DNA from: DASQHL01 sp963843685
GTDB lineage: Bacteria; Chloroflexota; Dehalococcoidia; DSTF01; JACRBR01
Assembly: GCA_963843685.1 (NCBI GenBank)
Contig: CAWJLO010000019.1
Coordinates: forward strand, 62,001-126,000
Direction of reading: 5' to 3'
Length of the DNA stretch: 64,000 nt
The notes beneath the pieces were generated by a model. It was not told the DNA's origin, did no database searches, and saw nothing but the letters and a program-made list of their open reading frames with translations. A program made the position numbers and the translations under genes. Shown here one piece after another: positions 32,910 through 42,277 of this stretch. Positions within the stretch are counted from its first letter, which is position 1, and the number at the start of each line of letters is the position of its first letter.

Positions 32910-33674
32910 TCAACGATCCCGCTCGCCCGCCGTGACCGCCGGCGGCGCAACGCTACCGTCGTGCGGCGCCTGCACCGGCGGGCGCGAGCGCGAGAACCGC
33001 ACGCGGATGATGGCGCGCAGCACGCTCCAGCCGACCCGCGGACTCAGCTTCTTCCCCTCGTCCGTGCCTCGCGCCTCGTACGTCACTGGCACTTCGATGA
33101 TGCGGTGCCCGTCGCGCAGCAGCCGGCAGGTGATCTCCGCGTCCAGGTCGAACCCGTTGCACCGCAGGTCGAGCGATCGCGCCACCTCCGTGTGCATGAC
33201 CTTGTAACACGTGAGAATGTCAGTCAGCCGCGCCAGGAACAGCGCGTTCGCCGCCCACGTCAGCAGGAAGTTTCCGGCGTAGCCGACGAGCGGCGTTGTG
33301 CCCCGGCCCCGGCCCTTGAATCGCGATCCGAACACGACGTCCGTCCGGCCCGCCGCGATAGGCGCAAGCAGCGATGGGATCTCCGTCGGATCGAGCTCCA
33401 GGTCTGCGTCCTGCACCATCACGATGTCGCCCGTCGCCCGCTCGAAGCCCGTGCGCACCGCCCGCCCCTTCCCGCGCGCTGCATCCTCCAGCACCAGCAC
33501 GAGTTCATCGCTCTCGCCGAGCGCAAGCAGCGCCTCCCGAGTGCCGTCCGTGGAGGCGCCGTCTACCACGATGAGCTCCTTGGCCATGCCGCAGTCCACC
33601 GCCCGTACCCGCTCGATCAGCGCCAGCACTGTCTCGCGTTCATTGCGCACAGGGATCACGATCGAGACTTTCAT
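32910..33674 (-). CDS. GT2 glycosyltransferase (polyprenyl-phosphate sugar transferase type)
   Basis: An inverting GT-A enzyme of 254 residues: SIVIPVRNERETV, ELIVVDGASTDGT, GKGRAVRTGFERATGDIVMV with the metal-binding QDADLELDP, and GSRFKGRGRGTT, as in DPM1/GtrB-like transferases that charge polyprenyl phosphate. It has no C-terminal membrane helices, so it resembles the soluble DPM1 class. The product could feed the GT-C-like enzymes of the same operon. ATG 33674 overlaps the previous stop. Confidence 0.9.
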   Translation of the reverse strand: MKVSIVIPVRNERETVLALIERVRAVDCGMAKELIVVDGASTDGTREALLALGESDELVLVLEDAARGKGRAVRTGFERATGDIVMVQDADLELDPTEIPSLLAPIAAGRTDVVFGSRFKGRGRGTTPLVGYAGNFLLTWAANALFLARLTDILTCYKVMHTEVARSLDLRCNGFDLDAEITCRLLRDGHRIIEVPVTYEARGTDEGKKLSPRVGWSVLRAIIRVRFSRSRPPVQAPHDGSVAPPAVTAGERDR

Positions 33675-34375
33675 CCGTGCCGCTCCGCCAGCAGCCGCGC
33701 GGCGTCCTCCAGCTGCTCCAGCCGATCGATGGCCAGCCACTCATCGCTGAACTGGTACGCCCCCACGCCGCGACCCTGCGCCAGCAGCGCGTTCACAAGG
33801 TCGGGCATGTCGAAGAACGTGTCCGACGGGATAACCTCCAACGCCGAGGGCTGGATCGCGTAGATGCCTGCGCTCACCACGTCCGCCTCCTCTGGCTTCT
33901 CGACGATCCCGGTGACGCGCCCATCATCCACCTGCACCACGCCGTACGGATGACGCAGCCGAAACTCGCGCGTCGCCACCGTCAGCTCACGACCGCCACG
34001 ACGGTGGTGCTCCATGAACGCCCCCATGTCCAGGTCCGTCAGGATGTCGCCGTTCATCACCAGCACCGGCTCGGTCGTCGGGAGTTCGAACGCCGCTCGC
34101 ACAAGCGACAGCGGCCCAGCCGTCCCGAGCGCCTGGCCCTCGCGCACGTAGTCGATACGTACCCCGAGTTGCGACCCGTCACGGAAGTACGTCTCGATCA
34201 GCTCCGCGCGATACCCCACCGCGATAATCAGCTCACGAAATCCGAAGTGCTTCAGTCGCTCGACGATCTCTTCGAGAATCGGCCGCTCCCCGACGGGCAG
34301 CAGCGGCTTGGGGATCGTGTACGTCAGCGGCCGCAGCCGCACGCCCTTGCCGCCCGCGAGGATCACCGCCCTCAT
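33671..34375 (-). CDS. Sugar-1-phosphate nucleotidyltransferase
   Basis: A 234-residue NTP-transferase: AVILAGGKGVRLRPLT (signature GGxGxRLxPLT), PKPLLPVGERPI, MNGDILTDLD (metal Asp) and GIVEKPEEADVVSAGIY. It activates a hexose-1-phosphate (glucose/mannose type) to an NDP-sugar in the cytoplasm. The short length lacks the left-handed beta-helix, as in RmlA/ManC-core-only forms. The ATG overlaps the epimerase stop (ATGA). Confidence 0.9.
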   Translation of the reverse strand: MRAVILAGGKGVRLRPLTYTIPKPLLPVGERPILEEIVERLKHFGFRELIIAVGYRAELIETYFRDGSQLGVRIDYVREGQALGTAGPLSLVRAAFELPTTEPVLVMNGDILTDLDMGAFMEHHRRGGRELTVATREFRLRHPYGVVQVDDGRVTGIVEKPEEADVVSAGIYAIQPSALEVIPSDTFFDMPDLVNALLAQGRGVGAYQFSDEWLAIDRLEQLEDAARLLAERHG

Positions 34376-35364
34376 ACGGCGTACTCCTTCGGCCGGTACA
34401 GGTCCATGTGCTCGCCGATCCACGCCGCCGTGCGCCGCAGCCCCTCGTCCAGCGTCGTCTCCGCCCGCCATCCCGCCAGCCGTTCAGCCTTCGAGCTGTC
34501 GGACAGCAGCCGCGACACCTCGCTCTTCGCCGGTCGCATCCGCTGCTCGTCCCCTTCCACCTCCAGCTCCCGCCCGACGAGCTCGCCCACCTTCGCCACG
34601 ACGTCACGGATGCTCACTTCGCGTCCTGATCCTGCGTTCACCACCTTCCCCACCGCCGCATCGGCCGACCCGATCGCCGCAAACGCCGCCGCCGTGTCTT
34701 CGACGAACGTGAAGTCCCGCGTCGTGTCCAGCGTTCCTAGGCGCAACGGTCCGCCCGCGATCGCCTGGCTGATGATCGCCGGGATCACCGCCCGCGCGGA
34801 CTGCCGCGGACCGTACGCGTTGAATGGCCGGACGATCGTCACCGGCAGCCCGAACGATCGGTGGAAGCTCAACCCGAGCGCGTCCCCCGCGATCTTCGTC
34901 GCCGAGTACGGCGACTGCGCCTGCAGCGGGTGCTCCTCGTCCATCGGCACGCGTAGCGCCGTCCCGTACACCTCGCTCGTCGACGTCAACACCACACGCT
35001 CCAGCTTGCCCAGCTCCTTCGCCGCGAGCAGCACGTTCGACGTGCCGATGATGTTCGTGTCGATCACCTCTTGCGGGTGCTCGTACGAGTACGGGATGCC
35101 GATCAGCGCCGCCAGGTGAAACACCGCGTCCGCCCCGCGCACCACCTCCCGCACGGCGTCGAAGTCTCGCACGTCTCCGAGCGTCACCGTCACGTGCTCC
35201 AGCGCCGGCTCGGCGACGCTGTCCAGACAGCCCCGCTGCCCGCGCGACGTATAGCGCAACATCGCCCGCACGTGCGCCCCGTCCGCCACGAGCCGTTCGA
35301 CGAGGTGGCTCCCGATGAACCCTCCCGCGCCCGTCACGACGACCGTCCTACCTTCGAACCGCAC
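34372..35364 (-). CDS. NAD-dependent sugar epimerase/dehydratase (extended SDR)
   Basis: A 330-residue enzyme with VVVTGAGGFIGSHLVERL (GxxGxxG), HLAALIGIPYSYEHP, SEVYGTA, catalytic SPYSATKIAGD (YxxxK) and RPFNAYGPRQS. It acts on an NDP-hexose and with the adjacent nucleotidyltransferase supplies a modified sugar donor. The GTG 35364 start overlaps the small membrane gene by 17 nt. Confidence 0.92.
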   Translation of the reverse strand: MRFEGRTVVVTGAGGFIGSHLVERLVADGAHVRAMLRYTSRGQRGCLDSVAEPALEHVTVTLGDVRDFDAVREVVRGADAVFHLAALIGIPYSYEHPQEVIDTNIIGTSNVLLAAKELGKLERVVLTSTSEVYGTALRVPMDEEHPLQAQSPYSATKIAGDALGLSFHRSFGLPVTIVRPFNAYGPRQSARAVIPAIISQAIAGGPLRLGTLDTTRDFTFVEDTAAAFAAIGSADAAVGKVVNAGSGREVSIRDVVAKVGELVGRELEVEGDEQRMRPAKSEVSRLLSDSSKAERLAGWRAETTLDEGLRRTAAWIGEHMDLYRPKEYAV

Positions 35365-35572
35365 GTACCCCCCATCCCACCAGGCGCACCAGCAGCCCGC
35401 CCAGCGCGATCAGCGCCAGTATGACCGAAACGAAGGCCCACATATAGAGCGTCACAGCGAGAGCGAGCGTGAACGACGCGTCCGTCGCCAGCACCACTGC
35501 GGCCGCCACGATCGGCGACGCGATGAAGAGCCAGAGCGCGATACGGAGCCAATGGCTCGCCAGCGGATTCAA
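35348..35572 (-). CDS. Small membrane protein in glycan operon
   Basis: 74 residues with two transmembrane helices (LWLFIASPIVAAAVVLA and MWAFVSVILALIALGGLLV) and a basic C-terminus. TTG 35572 overlaps the stop of the upstream glycosyltransferase (TTGA). The function is unknown; the position within the operon suggests a role in membrane glycan assembly. Confidence 0.6.
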   Translation of the reverse strand: MNPLASHWLRIALWLFIASPIVAAAVVLATDASFTLALAVTLYMWAFVSVILALIALGGLLVRLVGWGVRAVRR

Positions 35573-36966
35573 GGCTGCGGCGTGCCGTGCGTGCGCAACA
35601 TCCGGCCCAGCGACCGCCCGCCCCCGACCTCCCGCCAGCCCGCCGCTGCCGCCGACCACAGCGCCGCCAGCGTCGACCCGGCAAAGATCGTGATCGGCAG
35701 ATACAGCGCGTAGTGGTACCGCGGGTCGCCGATGAACAGCACGCCAAACACGAGCATGTAGTACGGCACGATCCCGAACACGGCCCACATCTTCGCATCC
35801 CGGGCGCGCCACCAGAGCGGCAGGCCCGCTAACGCCAGCGCGATCAGCCCGAAGAACGCGAACGAAGAGAGCCGTACCAATCTGTCCGCCCCGTCCGGCC
35901 CAAACCACGGCTTGTCGCTCTGGATCCAGGTCACGCCACTCTCGTCGCTGCGAAACAGCCGATACATGCGCTTCGGGATGAGCCGCAGTTCGTCCAGCTT
36001 GTGGTCCAGCGCCCACTCGCGCGCCAACCGCGACCCTTCCTTGTTCGCCTGCAACTCGATCTGCTGCCGCCCTTGGCCCGCGAATCGCGCCTCCAGCTTC
36101 CCGACCACCTCCAGGCTCGCGCCCCCGTCAGTCTCGGGGTTGTGCCCCTGGTAGGCGACCCGCCCGGAGCCCGTCGTACCGATGATCGTCTCGCCCATCT
36201 GGATCCGGTTTCGTACGGCCCACGGCGTCACTACCAGCGCCGCACCTATCGCGAACGCCGCCAACGGCACGATCGCCTGCCGCCTCCAGTGCAGCAGCAT
36301 CAACAGCGCCAGGAAGCCCCCGTACGCGAGGAACTCACCACGCACGTAGCCCGCGAACGCCGTCAGCGCGCCCAACCCCACGATCAACGGCACGTTCGGC
36401 TTGTCGCGGTCGAGCACGAAGTACAGGAACAGCGTCAGCAGCAGAGCCAGCAGGAAACCGAAGTACGTCTCAGAGAGCAGCACGGCCGTAAACAACGCGT
36501 GCGACGGCAGCACGGCTAGCGCGAAGCCCGAGAAGACCGCCGCCGTCGCCCCCACCAGCTTCCGCGCGATGAGATACACCAGCATGCAGGTGAGAGCGCC
36601 GAAAACGACGTTCGCGAGCAGACCCGCCACCCACGAATCGCCGGTCGCCTTGTAGATGGCCGCCAGTGTCACTGGATAGCCGGGCGGCCAGAGCGCCGTG
36701 TCCGTCAGTTGGTACTCACCCGGATACGTTGGGTTACCGTCCGGCGCCCGCCACACGTTCGGGTCGAACACGTACCCGTCGCCGGCCGCTAAGTGCCGCG
36801 CCGACGTGTCGTACCAGAGCGAGTCGTCGTACCGGCCGTCGCGCGGGTCTGGATGCACGTACGCGACGACCCCGATCCGCACCAACAGCGCAACCGCCAG
36901 GATCGCCAGCGCCCAGCGCCCAGCGCCCGTTCGGTACCAATCGCCGCCGCTAACCCAGCCGAACAT
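35569..36966 (-). CDS. GT-C membrane glycosyltransferase, ArnT/GT83-like (1)
   Basis: 465 residues, about ten hydrophobic helices, with an early extracytoplasmic loop carrying acidic pairs (YVHPDPRDGRYDDSLWY) and PPGYPVTLAAIY, the hallmarks of PMT/ArnT-type GT-C enzymes that use lipid-phosphate sugars on the outer side of the membrane. PTYPGEYQL and a late DPRYHYALYLP (family DxR-F/Y-H block) are shared with its two paralogues downstream in coordinate order. The acceptor is unknown. It overlaps neighbouring genes at both ends. Confidence 0.85.
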   Translation of the reverse strand: MFGWVSGGDWYRTGAGRWALAILAVALLVRIGVVAYVHPDPRDGRYDDSLWYDTSARHLAAGDGYVFDPNVWRAPDGNPTYPGEYQLTDTALWPPGYPVTLAAIYKATGDSWVAGLLANVVFGALTCMLVYLIARKLVGATAAVFSGFALAVLPSHALFTAVLLSETYFGFLLALLLTLFLYFVLDRDKPNVPLIVGLGALTAFAGYVRGEFLAYGGFLALLMLLHWRRQAIVPLAAFAIGAALVVTPWAVRNRIQMGETIIGTTGSGRVAYQGHNPETDGGASLEVVGKLEARFAGQGRQQIELQANKEGSRLAREWALDHKLDELRLIPKRMYRLFRSDESGVTWIQSDKPWFGPDGADRLVRLSSFAFFGLIALALAGLPLWWRARDAKMWAVFGIVPYYMLVFGVLFIGDPRYHYALYLPITIFAGSTLAALWSAAAAGWREVGGGRSLGRMLRTHGTPQP

Positions 36967-38326
36967 CGAGCCGCTCCATCGCTGGCAGTCGCCGCGCCCT
37001 CCGGTCCCACAACATCACCACCGTCGCAGCGGCGACCAGGATCACCAACGGCATCGCCGGGAAGTGGAAGCGCGGGTCGCCGAAGAACACCAACGGGATG
37101 CCCAGCATGTACAGCAACGCCGCCATCGCTGCGAGGCGCCGCACGTCTTTCGAAAGCACGAACGCCGCCGCCCCGCCGAGCGCCACCGCTGCGGTCGCGT
37201 AATAGATGGCGTTCGCCGCGAACTCCAGCACCTGGCGACGGAACGCGGGAATGAAGTAGTCGTTCCCGTACGACTCCGCCGCCCAGATACCGTCGTCGTC
37301 CTTGTACAGCAACCAGTACGCCTTCTGCGCGATCAGCTTCGGCATCCGCAGCGGGTGCGTCACAACGTCGTGCACCGCGATCCGCACGCCCTCCCGGTTC
37401 CGCCCCAACTCGACCTGCTGCGGCGACTCGCCCTCATACCCCTCGAAGCACTTCCCCTGCAACGTGAACGCCCCCTGCGCCCCGAGGTAGTTGCCGATGC
37501 ACAGGTCGTCGCCGAAGTTCGTCGAGGGCCCCGTGAGTTGACCGAACGCCACCGTATTCCGCACCGACCACGGCACCACCAGCACCGCGATCCCCGCCCA
37601 GACGATCGCCGCCTGGATCAGCGCCCGCTTCTTCGATCGGAGATAGAACAGCCAGATCAGGAGCAGCACCGCGGGAAACATCAGCGTTACACCGCGCGTC
37701 ATCGTCGCGTAGCTCAGCAGCAGCCCCGCGCCGAAGAGCCGGTACCACGACATGCCGTCGCGGCTCCAGGGGCCCCACAGCAGCACCAGCAGCGCCCCGA
37801 TCCACATCATCGTGAATAGCGGCTCGGAGAGCACCGTGCCCGTGTAGTACACCTGGCTGGGAAACACCGCGAGCAGCGCGCCCGCCGCCATCCCCACCCG
37901 TCGGTCGAACAACCGGCTCGCCATGAGGTAGATGAGCAGCACCGTGATCGCGCCGAACATGCCGTTCATCATCTTCATGGAGAACGTGCTCCGTCCCCAC
38001 CCGAAGATGTCGCCCGCCTTCTTCAGTCCAGCGAGCGTCGCCGGAAAGCGCCACCGGGTAGTAGGCGCAGCTTCTCGCCCGTCGGCCGCACATAGCCGTC
38101 ACCGTCGGCGATCGTCGTCGCCGAAGAGCGCGTACAGCGTTGGGTCGTTAAGTCCCTGCGGCGCCCGGTCGTTGTATGCGATCCAGGCCGCCCGCGGCAC
38201 GATCGCCAGCACGAACAGCGCCAGCATCAGCAGGATGTCGAGCCGCGGCACCACGAACGCGCGCGCCGCCGGCGCCTCCACGGCCGCGCCCCGTTCGATG
38301 CGGACGGCGGGCGTCTCCGCGCTCAC
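36950..38326 (-). CDS. GT-C membrane glycosyltransferase (2), three apparent frameshifts
   Basis: GTG 38326 overlaps the previous stop. The N-terminus MSAETPAVRIERG, a membrane helix (LDILLMLALFVLAIVPRAAW) and LNDPTLYALFGD read in one frame. Removing one base near 38110-38121 gives TIADGDGYVRPTGEKL, another near 38066-38070 gives AYYPVA, and another near 38046-38052 gives FPATLAGLKKAGDIFGWG. The remainder to 36950 is intact, with GDPRFHFPAMPLV matching its paralogues. The corrected protein of about 457 residues is a normal GT-C enzyme, so error or programmed frameshifting, not decay, is my preferred reading. Confidence 0.8.
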
Positions 38327-39627
38327 GCCTCGGCGTATCTCCCGCCCAGCGCGCGCTCCGGGCTCCGAAGCGCCTCGAACAGCACAACTGTGCCTCGCGC
38401 GCCGAGCAGCGCGATCGCGAACACCACCGGGTAGTGAAACCGCGCGTCGCCGAAGAACACGACGTGCGTCGCCGTCCATGCCAACAGCGTGAGCGGCAGG
38501 ATGCCCGCGATGTCGCCCAGGCGGCTCCGGATCGAAAGCACCCCGACACCGGCAAGCGCCAGCGCAGCGAACCAGAACGCGTTCGCCAACCCGCGGAGGA
38601 AGTCCTCCATCGACTGCGACGAGTAGTACCCCGGCTTGTACGCCGCGTTCCAGTCGAGCGCGGTCGCATCGGACTCATACATCGCCCGGATCTTGGAGCC
38701 GCTCAGCCGCACCTCGTTCACCGGATGGGTCACCATGTACGAGAGCCCCTTCTTCAGCGCGAGCCTGTCCGCCTTCACCTCGTACTGCGGCTGGGTGAGC
38801 GTACCACGCTCCGGCAGAGGGGGGTCAGATTCGGGGATGTTCATTCGCCCGGTCGCGTCGTCGTGGTTACCGATCCAGAGATTCGGCCCTAAGTTCGTCG
38901 CGATGAGCACCGGGCTGCCGAGCTGGTGATCGTTCCGCACAACCCATGGCGCGATGACCACCGCCGCGCCAATCGCGGCCAGCATAACCCAGGCCACCGC
39001 CGGTCGCCATCTGTACCCTGCCATCCCCCACGCCGCGAGCGCCAGGGGCAACAGCACCAGCGCCTGTCCGCGCGTCAGCGCTGCAAGCCCTGTCAGCACG
39101 CCGAGCGCGAGCAGGATCGTTCCCCGCCACGCGCCCGCCCTCGGCGTCAGCACGATCAACAGGAACGCCGTTGCGAACAGCAGCGTGAATAACGGCTCCG
39201 AGAGCGCCAACGACGAGAAGTACACCTGCCCCGGCCACACCGCCGCGGCAAGCGCACCCACCAACGCCGTGCGCCGGTCGAACAGCGTCAATCCGATCGC
39301 GTAGACGACCGCCACGGTTGCCGTCGAGAGTAGGGCGTTCGCCACGTACGCCTGGGTCGACCCCTCGCCGGCGACCTTGAACAGCATGCCCAGGGCAATC
39401 GGGTAGCCGGGAGGCCACGACGCGGTCAGCGTGCCCGTGAACGGGTTCACGTATCCGTCGCCGTTGGCGAAGTAGTGCGCCGCTGAGTAGTACCAGGCCG
39501 TGTCGTCGAAGCGGCCGTCAGTCGGATCCGGATGGACGCAGATGATCCAGACGATGCGGACGGCGAAGGCGAGGAGGAGAATCAGTCCGAAAGCCGGGAG
39601 ATGCCTCCGGATCTGCGTCGCCTTCAA
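38323..39627 (-). CDS. GT-C membrane glycosyltransferase (3)
   Basis: 434 residues, polytopic. VHPDPTDGRFDDTAWYYSA in the first loop has the acidic pair expected for lipid-linked donor catalysis, followed by NGDGYVNPFTGTLTASWPPG and YPIALGMLF; GDARFHYPVVFAIALL is the late conserved block. It is clearly homologous to the enzymes at 35569 and 36950. The TTG 39627 start lies 10 nt after the stop of the upstream gene. Confidence 0.85.
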   Translation of the reverse strand: MKATQIRRHLPAFGLILLLAFAVRIVWIICVHPDPTDGRFDDTAWYYSAAHYFANGDGYVNPFTGTLTASWPPGYPIALGMLFKVAGEGSTQAYVANALLSTATVAVVYAIGLTLFDRRTALVGALAAAVWPGQVYFSSLALSEPLFTLLFATAFLLIVLTPRAGAWRGTILLALGVLTGLAALTRGQALVLLPLALAAWGMAGYRWRPAVAWVMLAAIGAAVVIAPWVVRNDHQLGSPVLIATNLGPNLWIGNHDDATGRMNIPESDPPLPERGTLTQPQYEVKADRLALKKGLSYMVTHPVNEVRLSGSKIRAMYESDATALDWNAAYKPGYYSSQSMEDFLRGLANAFWFAALALAGVGVLSIRSRLGDIAGILPLTLLAWTATHVVFFGDARFHYPVVFAIALLGARGTVVLFEALRSPERALGGRYAEA

Positions 39628-39637
39628 AGGACGGGAG

Positions 39638-41173
39638 TCACTCTTGCTTGCCTCCCTGAGCGAACACCGCGGCCGGTGTCACCTGGTGCAGGTGACCGTC
39701 CTGCAGCTCCACGAGGTACGGCTCCCCCTCCAGGCTCTGCTGCAGCCGCTTCAGGTCGGCCGAAGTCAGCGCCCGGACACTGACATCCTTACCATACAGC
39801 GCCCGGCCGACAGATGTCATCCACGTTGGCTGCCAGTACGGGTTCGTCCACAGGCCCTGGTCGTCCACGACGTACACCGTCGTGCCGGCCGGCACCTGCT
39901 GATACGTCGCGCGCAGATCATCCGCCAGTAACTGCCAGCGGTTCGTCTGCTCGACGAACGGCTGCGTCTGGTGGATCGTCTGCCACGAATACAGACCGGC
40001 CACCGTCACGACCGCGAGCGCCGCCACCACGTGCGCCCCCGGCCGCCACAGCCGCGCCCCCTGCTCGTGCAACCAGCCTGCCGCCACCGCCACCAGGATC
40101 GCGAAGAACGGCAGCGACATGTACGTGTACCGCGTCGCCGTCCACATCTTCCCCGGCACGTACGGCGCCACGCCGATCACCATCCCGACGGCCGCAATAC
40201 GCGCGATCATCGGCCCGCGGACGAAGAAGAAGATCGCCGCGCCGATCACCACCGAGCCCCACGCCCACTCCAGCCCGGACGGGTTCTTCGGGATCGCCCC
40301 CACCGGGTACGCCAGCCGCGACATGTAGACGAAGGTCTCGCGGGGGATGTGCCATCCCATCCCGTAGAAGCCGCCATCGACGCCCTGGCATCCGCACCCG
40401 CTCAGCCCGCCCACCAGCAGGGTCGAAGCGATCGCAAACGGCGTCATCTTCAATGCGAAGTCCAGTATGTCGCGCCTGCGCACCAGCGACGTCAACGCGA
40501 AGTACACCAGCAGCACCGCGCCCATCACGACGCCGCCCTCGTTCGCGAGGAACCCCGCGACGAACAGCAGCAGCGACGCCCAGTACCACCCCGCCCGCCG
40601 CTCGTCGCTCTCCACGTAGCGGTAGAGCGCGTACAGTGCCGTGATCAGCAAGAATTCGCTGAACACGTGCGGGAACGCCGTGATGTACGTCACGGTGTGC
40701 ACCGCCGACGCCGACAAGGCGAATATCGTCGCCGCGCCGATCGCCAGGAACAGCCGCTTCGTCATCGAGACGACCAGGGCGTACAGCATCACGATCGTGC
40801 CGACGTGGAACGACAGGTTCACGATGCGCCACGGCAGCGCGTTGAATCCGAACATCTTGAATTCGGCCCAGTACGCCAGCATCGTCAGCGGGCGCCAGTT
40901 GGGCGTCATGTCCCGCAGCAGCACGACGTCCCGGACGTACGCGGGGAAGCTCCGCGACTGGATGTCGCCCAGCACCAGGAAGTCGTCGCCAAAGAAGTAG
41001 AAGTGCATCGTGGGCACGTGGATGCCCACGACCAGCGCGATCAGCAGGACCAGCGGCAGGTGCCGCACGTTCCGCCGCAGTGCAGCAGCCAGCGCCCCGA
41101 TGTCAGGGTGCTCGAAGGCGGTGGAGCGCGTCGCAAGGACGGCTGCCGATCGCTGTGCTCCGACGCTCTGCAT
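39638..41173 (-). CDS. Polytopic membrane protein, GT-C-like (4)
   Basis: 511 residues with about ten transmembrane helices. The first loop, MHFYFFGDDFLVLGDIQ, contains the DD motif of PMT-like transferases; ATRYTYMSLPFFAILVAV and a C-terminal globular domain (about 420-511, TTVYVVDDQGLW) follow. It is more distant from the other three. It is the promoter-proximal gene of the glycan operon reading down to 32910. The function is probably transfer of a lipid-linked sugar or oligosaccharide outside the membrane. Confidence 0.75.
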   Translation of the reverse strand: MQSVGAQRSAAVLATRSTAFEHPDIGALAAALRRNVRHLPLVLLIALVVGIHVPTMHFYFFGDDFLVLGDIQSRSFPAYVRDVVLLRDMTPNWRPLTMLAYWAEFKMFGFNALPWRIVNLSFHVGTIVMLYALVVSMTKRLFLAIGAATIFALSASAVHTVTYITAFPHVFSEFLLITALYALYRYVESDERRAGWYWASLLLFVAGFLANEGGVVMGAVLLVYFALTSLVRRRDILDFALKMTPFAIASTLLVGGLSGCGCQGVDGGFYGMGWHIPRETFVYMSRLAYPVGAIPKNPSGLEWAWGSVVIGAAIFFFVRGPMIARIAAVGMVIGVAPYVPGKMWTATRYTYMSLPFFAILVAVAAGWLHEQGARLWRPGAHVVAALAVVTVAGLYSWQTIHQTQPFVEQTNRWQLLADDLRATYQQVPAGTTVYVVDDQGLWTNPYWQPTWMTSVGRALYGKDVSVRALTSADLKRLQQSLEGEPYLVELQDGHLHQVTPAAVFAQGGKQE

Positions 41174-41377
41174 GAAAGAATGCGCCTTGCCCGGTATTCA
41201 GGATGTTGTGGCGATGGTAGCATCGGCCATTTGTGGCGGCAATACAGTGGGGGTCAGAATCGCCCCTCGCTTGTAAAGCCGCTGCCCGGCGCCCGATGGG
41301 GCGAAGTCAATCCTGAATCCACGCGTCACAGGTTGCTTAGAGGCGTCGCGACGAGCCAGCTTGGCTCGGAGGAAACG

Positions 41378-41869
41378 TCAGCTCGCGGGGCCCAGCCGCC
41401 CGTATTTCCCGCGATAGAACAGCAGCGGCGCGCCCCCCCTGACAATTCCGTGGTCAACGACCTCGCCCAGCACCATCGAGTGGTCGCCCCCTGAGTGGAC
41501 GGATGCCACGCGGCACTCCAGGAACGCCAGGCAGTCCTCCAGCACAGGCACGCCCGTCGTCCCCCGGCGGAACCCCACCCCCCGCAACGACCCCAGTTCC
41601 GGCTCCTCGTGCTTGGCGAACAGCCGCGACACGTCCTCTTGGTGCTCTCCCAGGATGTTCACGGCGAACACCCGCCCCTGCTCGATCACGCGGTGCGTGT
41701 ATGTGTTCTTCTCAACGCACACCAGCACCATCACTGGATCCAGCGAGAGCGACGCCACGGCGTTCGCCGTCATCCCCTGCAGCTCGTCGCCCGCCGCCGT
41801 CGTGATGATCGTGACGCCCGTCGCGAAGTGCCCGATGACGTTGCGATATTCCAGGGGGTCGATCTTCAC
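41378..41869 (-). CDS. Flavin reductase-like FMN-binding protein
   Basis: A member of the flavin reductase/HpaC split-barrel family, which supplies reduced flavin to two-component monooxygenases: YRNVIGHFATGVTIITT, GMTANAVASLSLDPVMVLVC, VNILGEHQEDVSRLFA, DHSMVLGEVVD and PLLFYRGKYG. The length is about 163 residues from GTG 41869, behind GGGAG; an in-frame GTG at 41908 is possible. No partner oxygenase is adjacent; the acyl-CoA-dehydrogenase-like gene at 56970 is a distant candidate. Confidence 0.85.
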   Translation of the reverse strand: MKIDPLEYRNVIGHFATGVTIITTAAGDELQGMTANAVASLSLDPVMVLVCVEKNTYTHRVIEQGRVFAVNILGEHQEDVSRLFAKHEEPELGSLRGVGFRRGTTGVPVLEDCLAFLECRVASVHSGGDHSMVLGEVVDHGIVRGGAPLLFYRGKYGRLGPAS

Positions 41870-41974
41870 GTGCGCTCCCGCCGAATTCACGAGAAATTGA
41901 CGGCGCACTATAGCATCGCCGGATTCAGAGCACGCTCGGTGCCACGCCCGGCCCCGGCCACGAGGATGGGGGAC

Positions 41975-42265
41975 TTACTCGCCCAGCGGGATGATCACGC
42001 TCGCGTGCGCCGTGTTCAGCAGCAAGAACGGTGCCCGCTTGGTCTCCTCATCGACATCGCTCCGACCCGTCCGGATCGTGACGTCCGTCAGCAGCATGTA
42101 CCGCTCATTCCCCGCCGCGTTCCGCAGCGAGTCGCTGAGCCGCACGCCGTTCGCATGCGCGTACTCGCCCTCGATGAGCCCTGCTTCCGTGAACACCCGC
42201 ACGCGCGTGTGCGACTTCTCGAAGTAATCGGGGGCGGCTGTCGCGGCCGCCTGTGTGTCGTTCAT
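41975..42265 (-). CDS. DUF6812-like small protein
   Basis: 96 residues: a flexible Ala-rich N-terminus, then a compact beta domain (TRVRVFTEAGLIEGEYAHA, GVRLSDSLRNA, ERYMLLTDVTI, FLLLNTAHASVIIPLGE) resembling the DUF6812 family. I know of no function. It sits between the phosphatase and the flavin reductase and is probably co-transcribed. Confidence 0.7.
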   Translation of the reverse strand: MNDTQAAATAAPDYFEKSHTRVRVFTEAGLIEGEYAHANGVRLSDSLRNAAGNERYMLLTDVTIRTGRSDVDEETKRAPFLLLNTAHASVIIPLGE

Positions 42266-42277
42266 CTGGGGCCTCTC

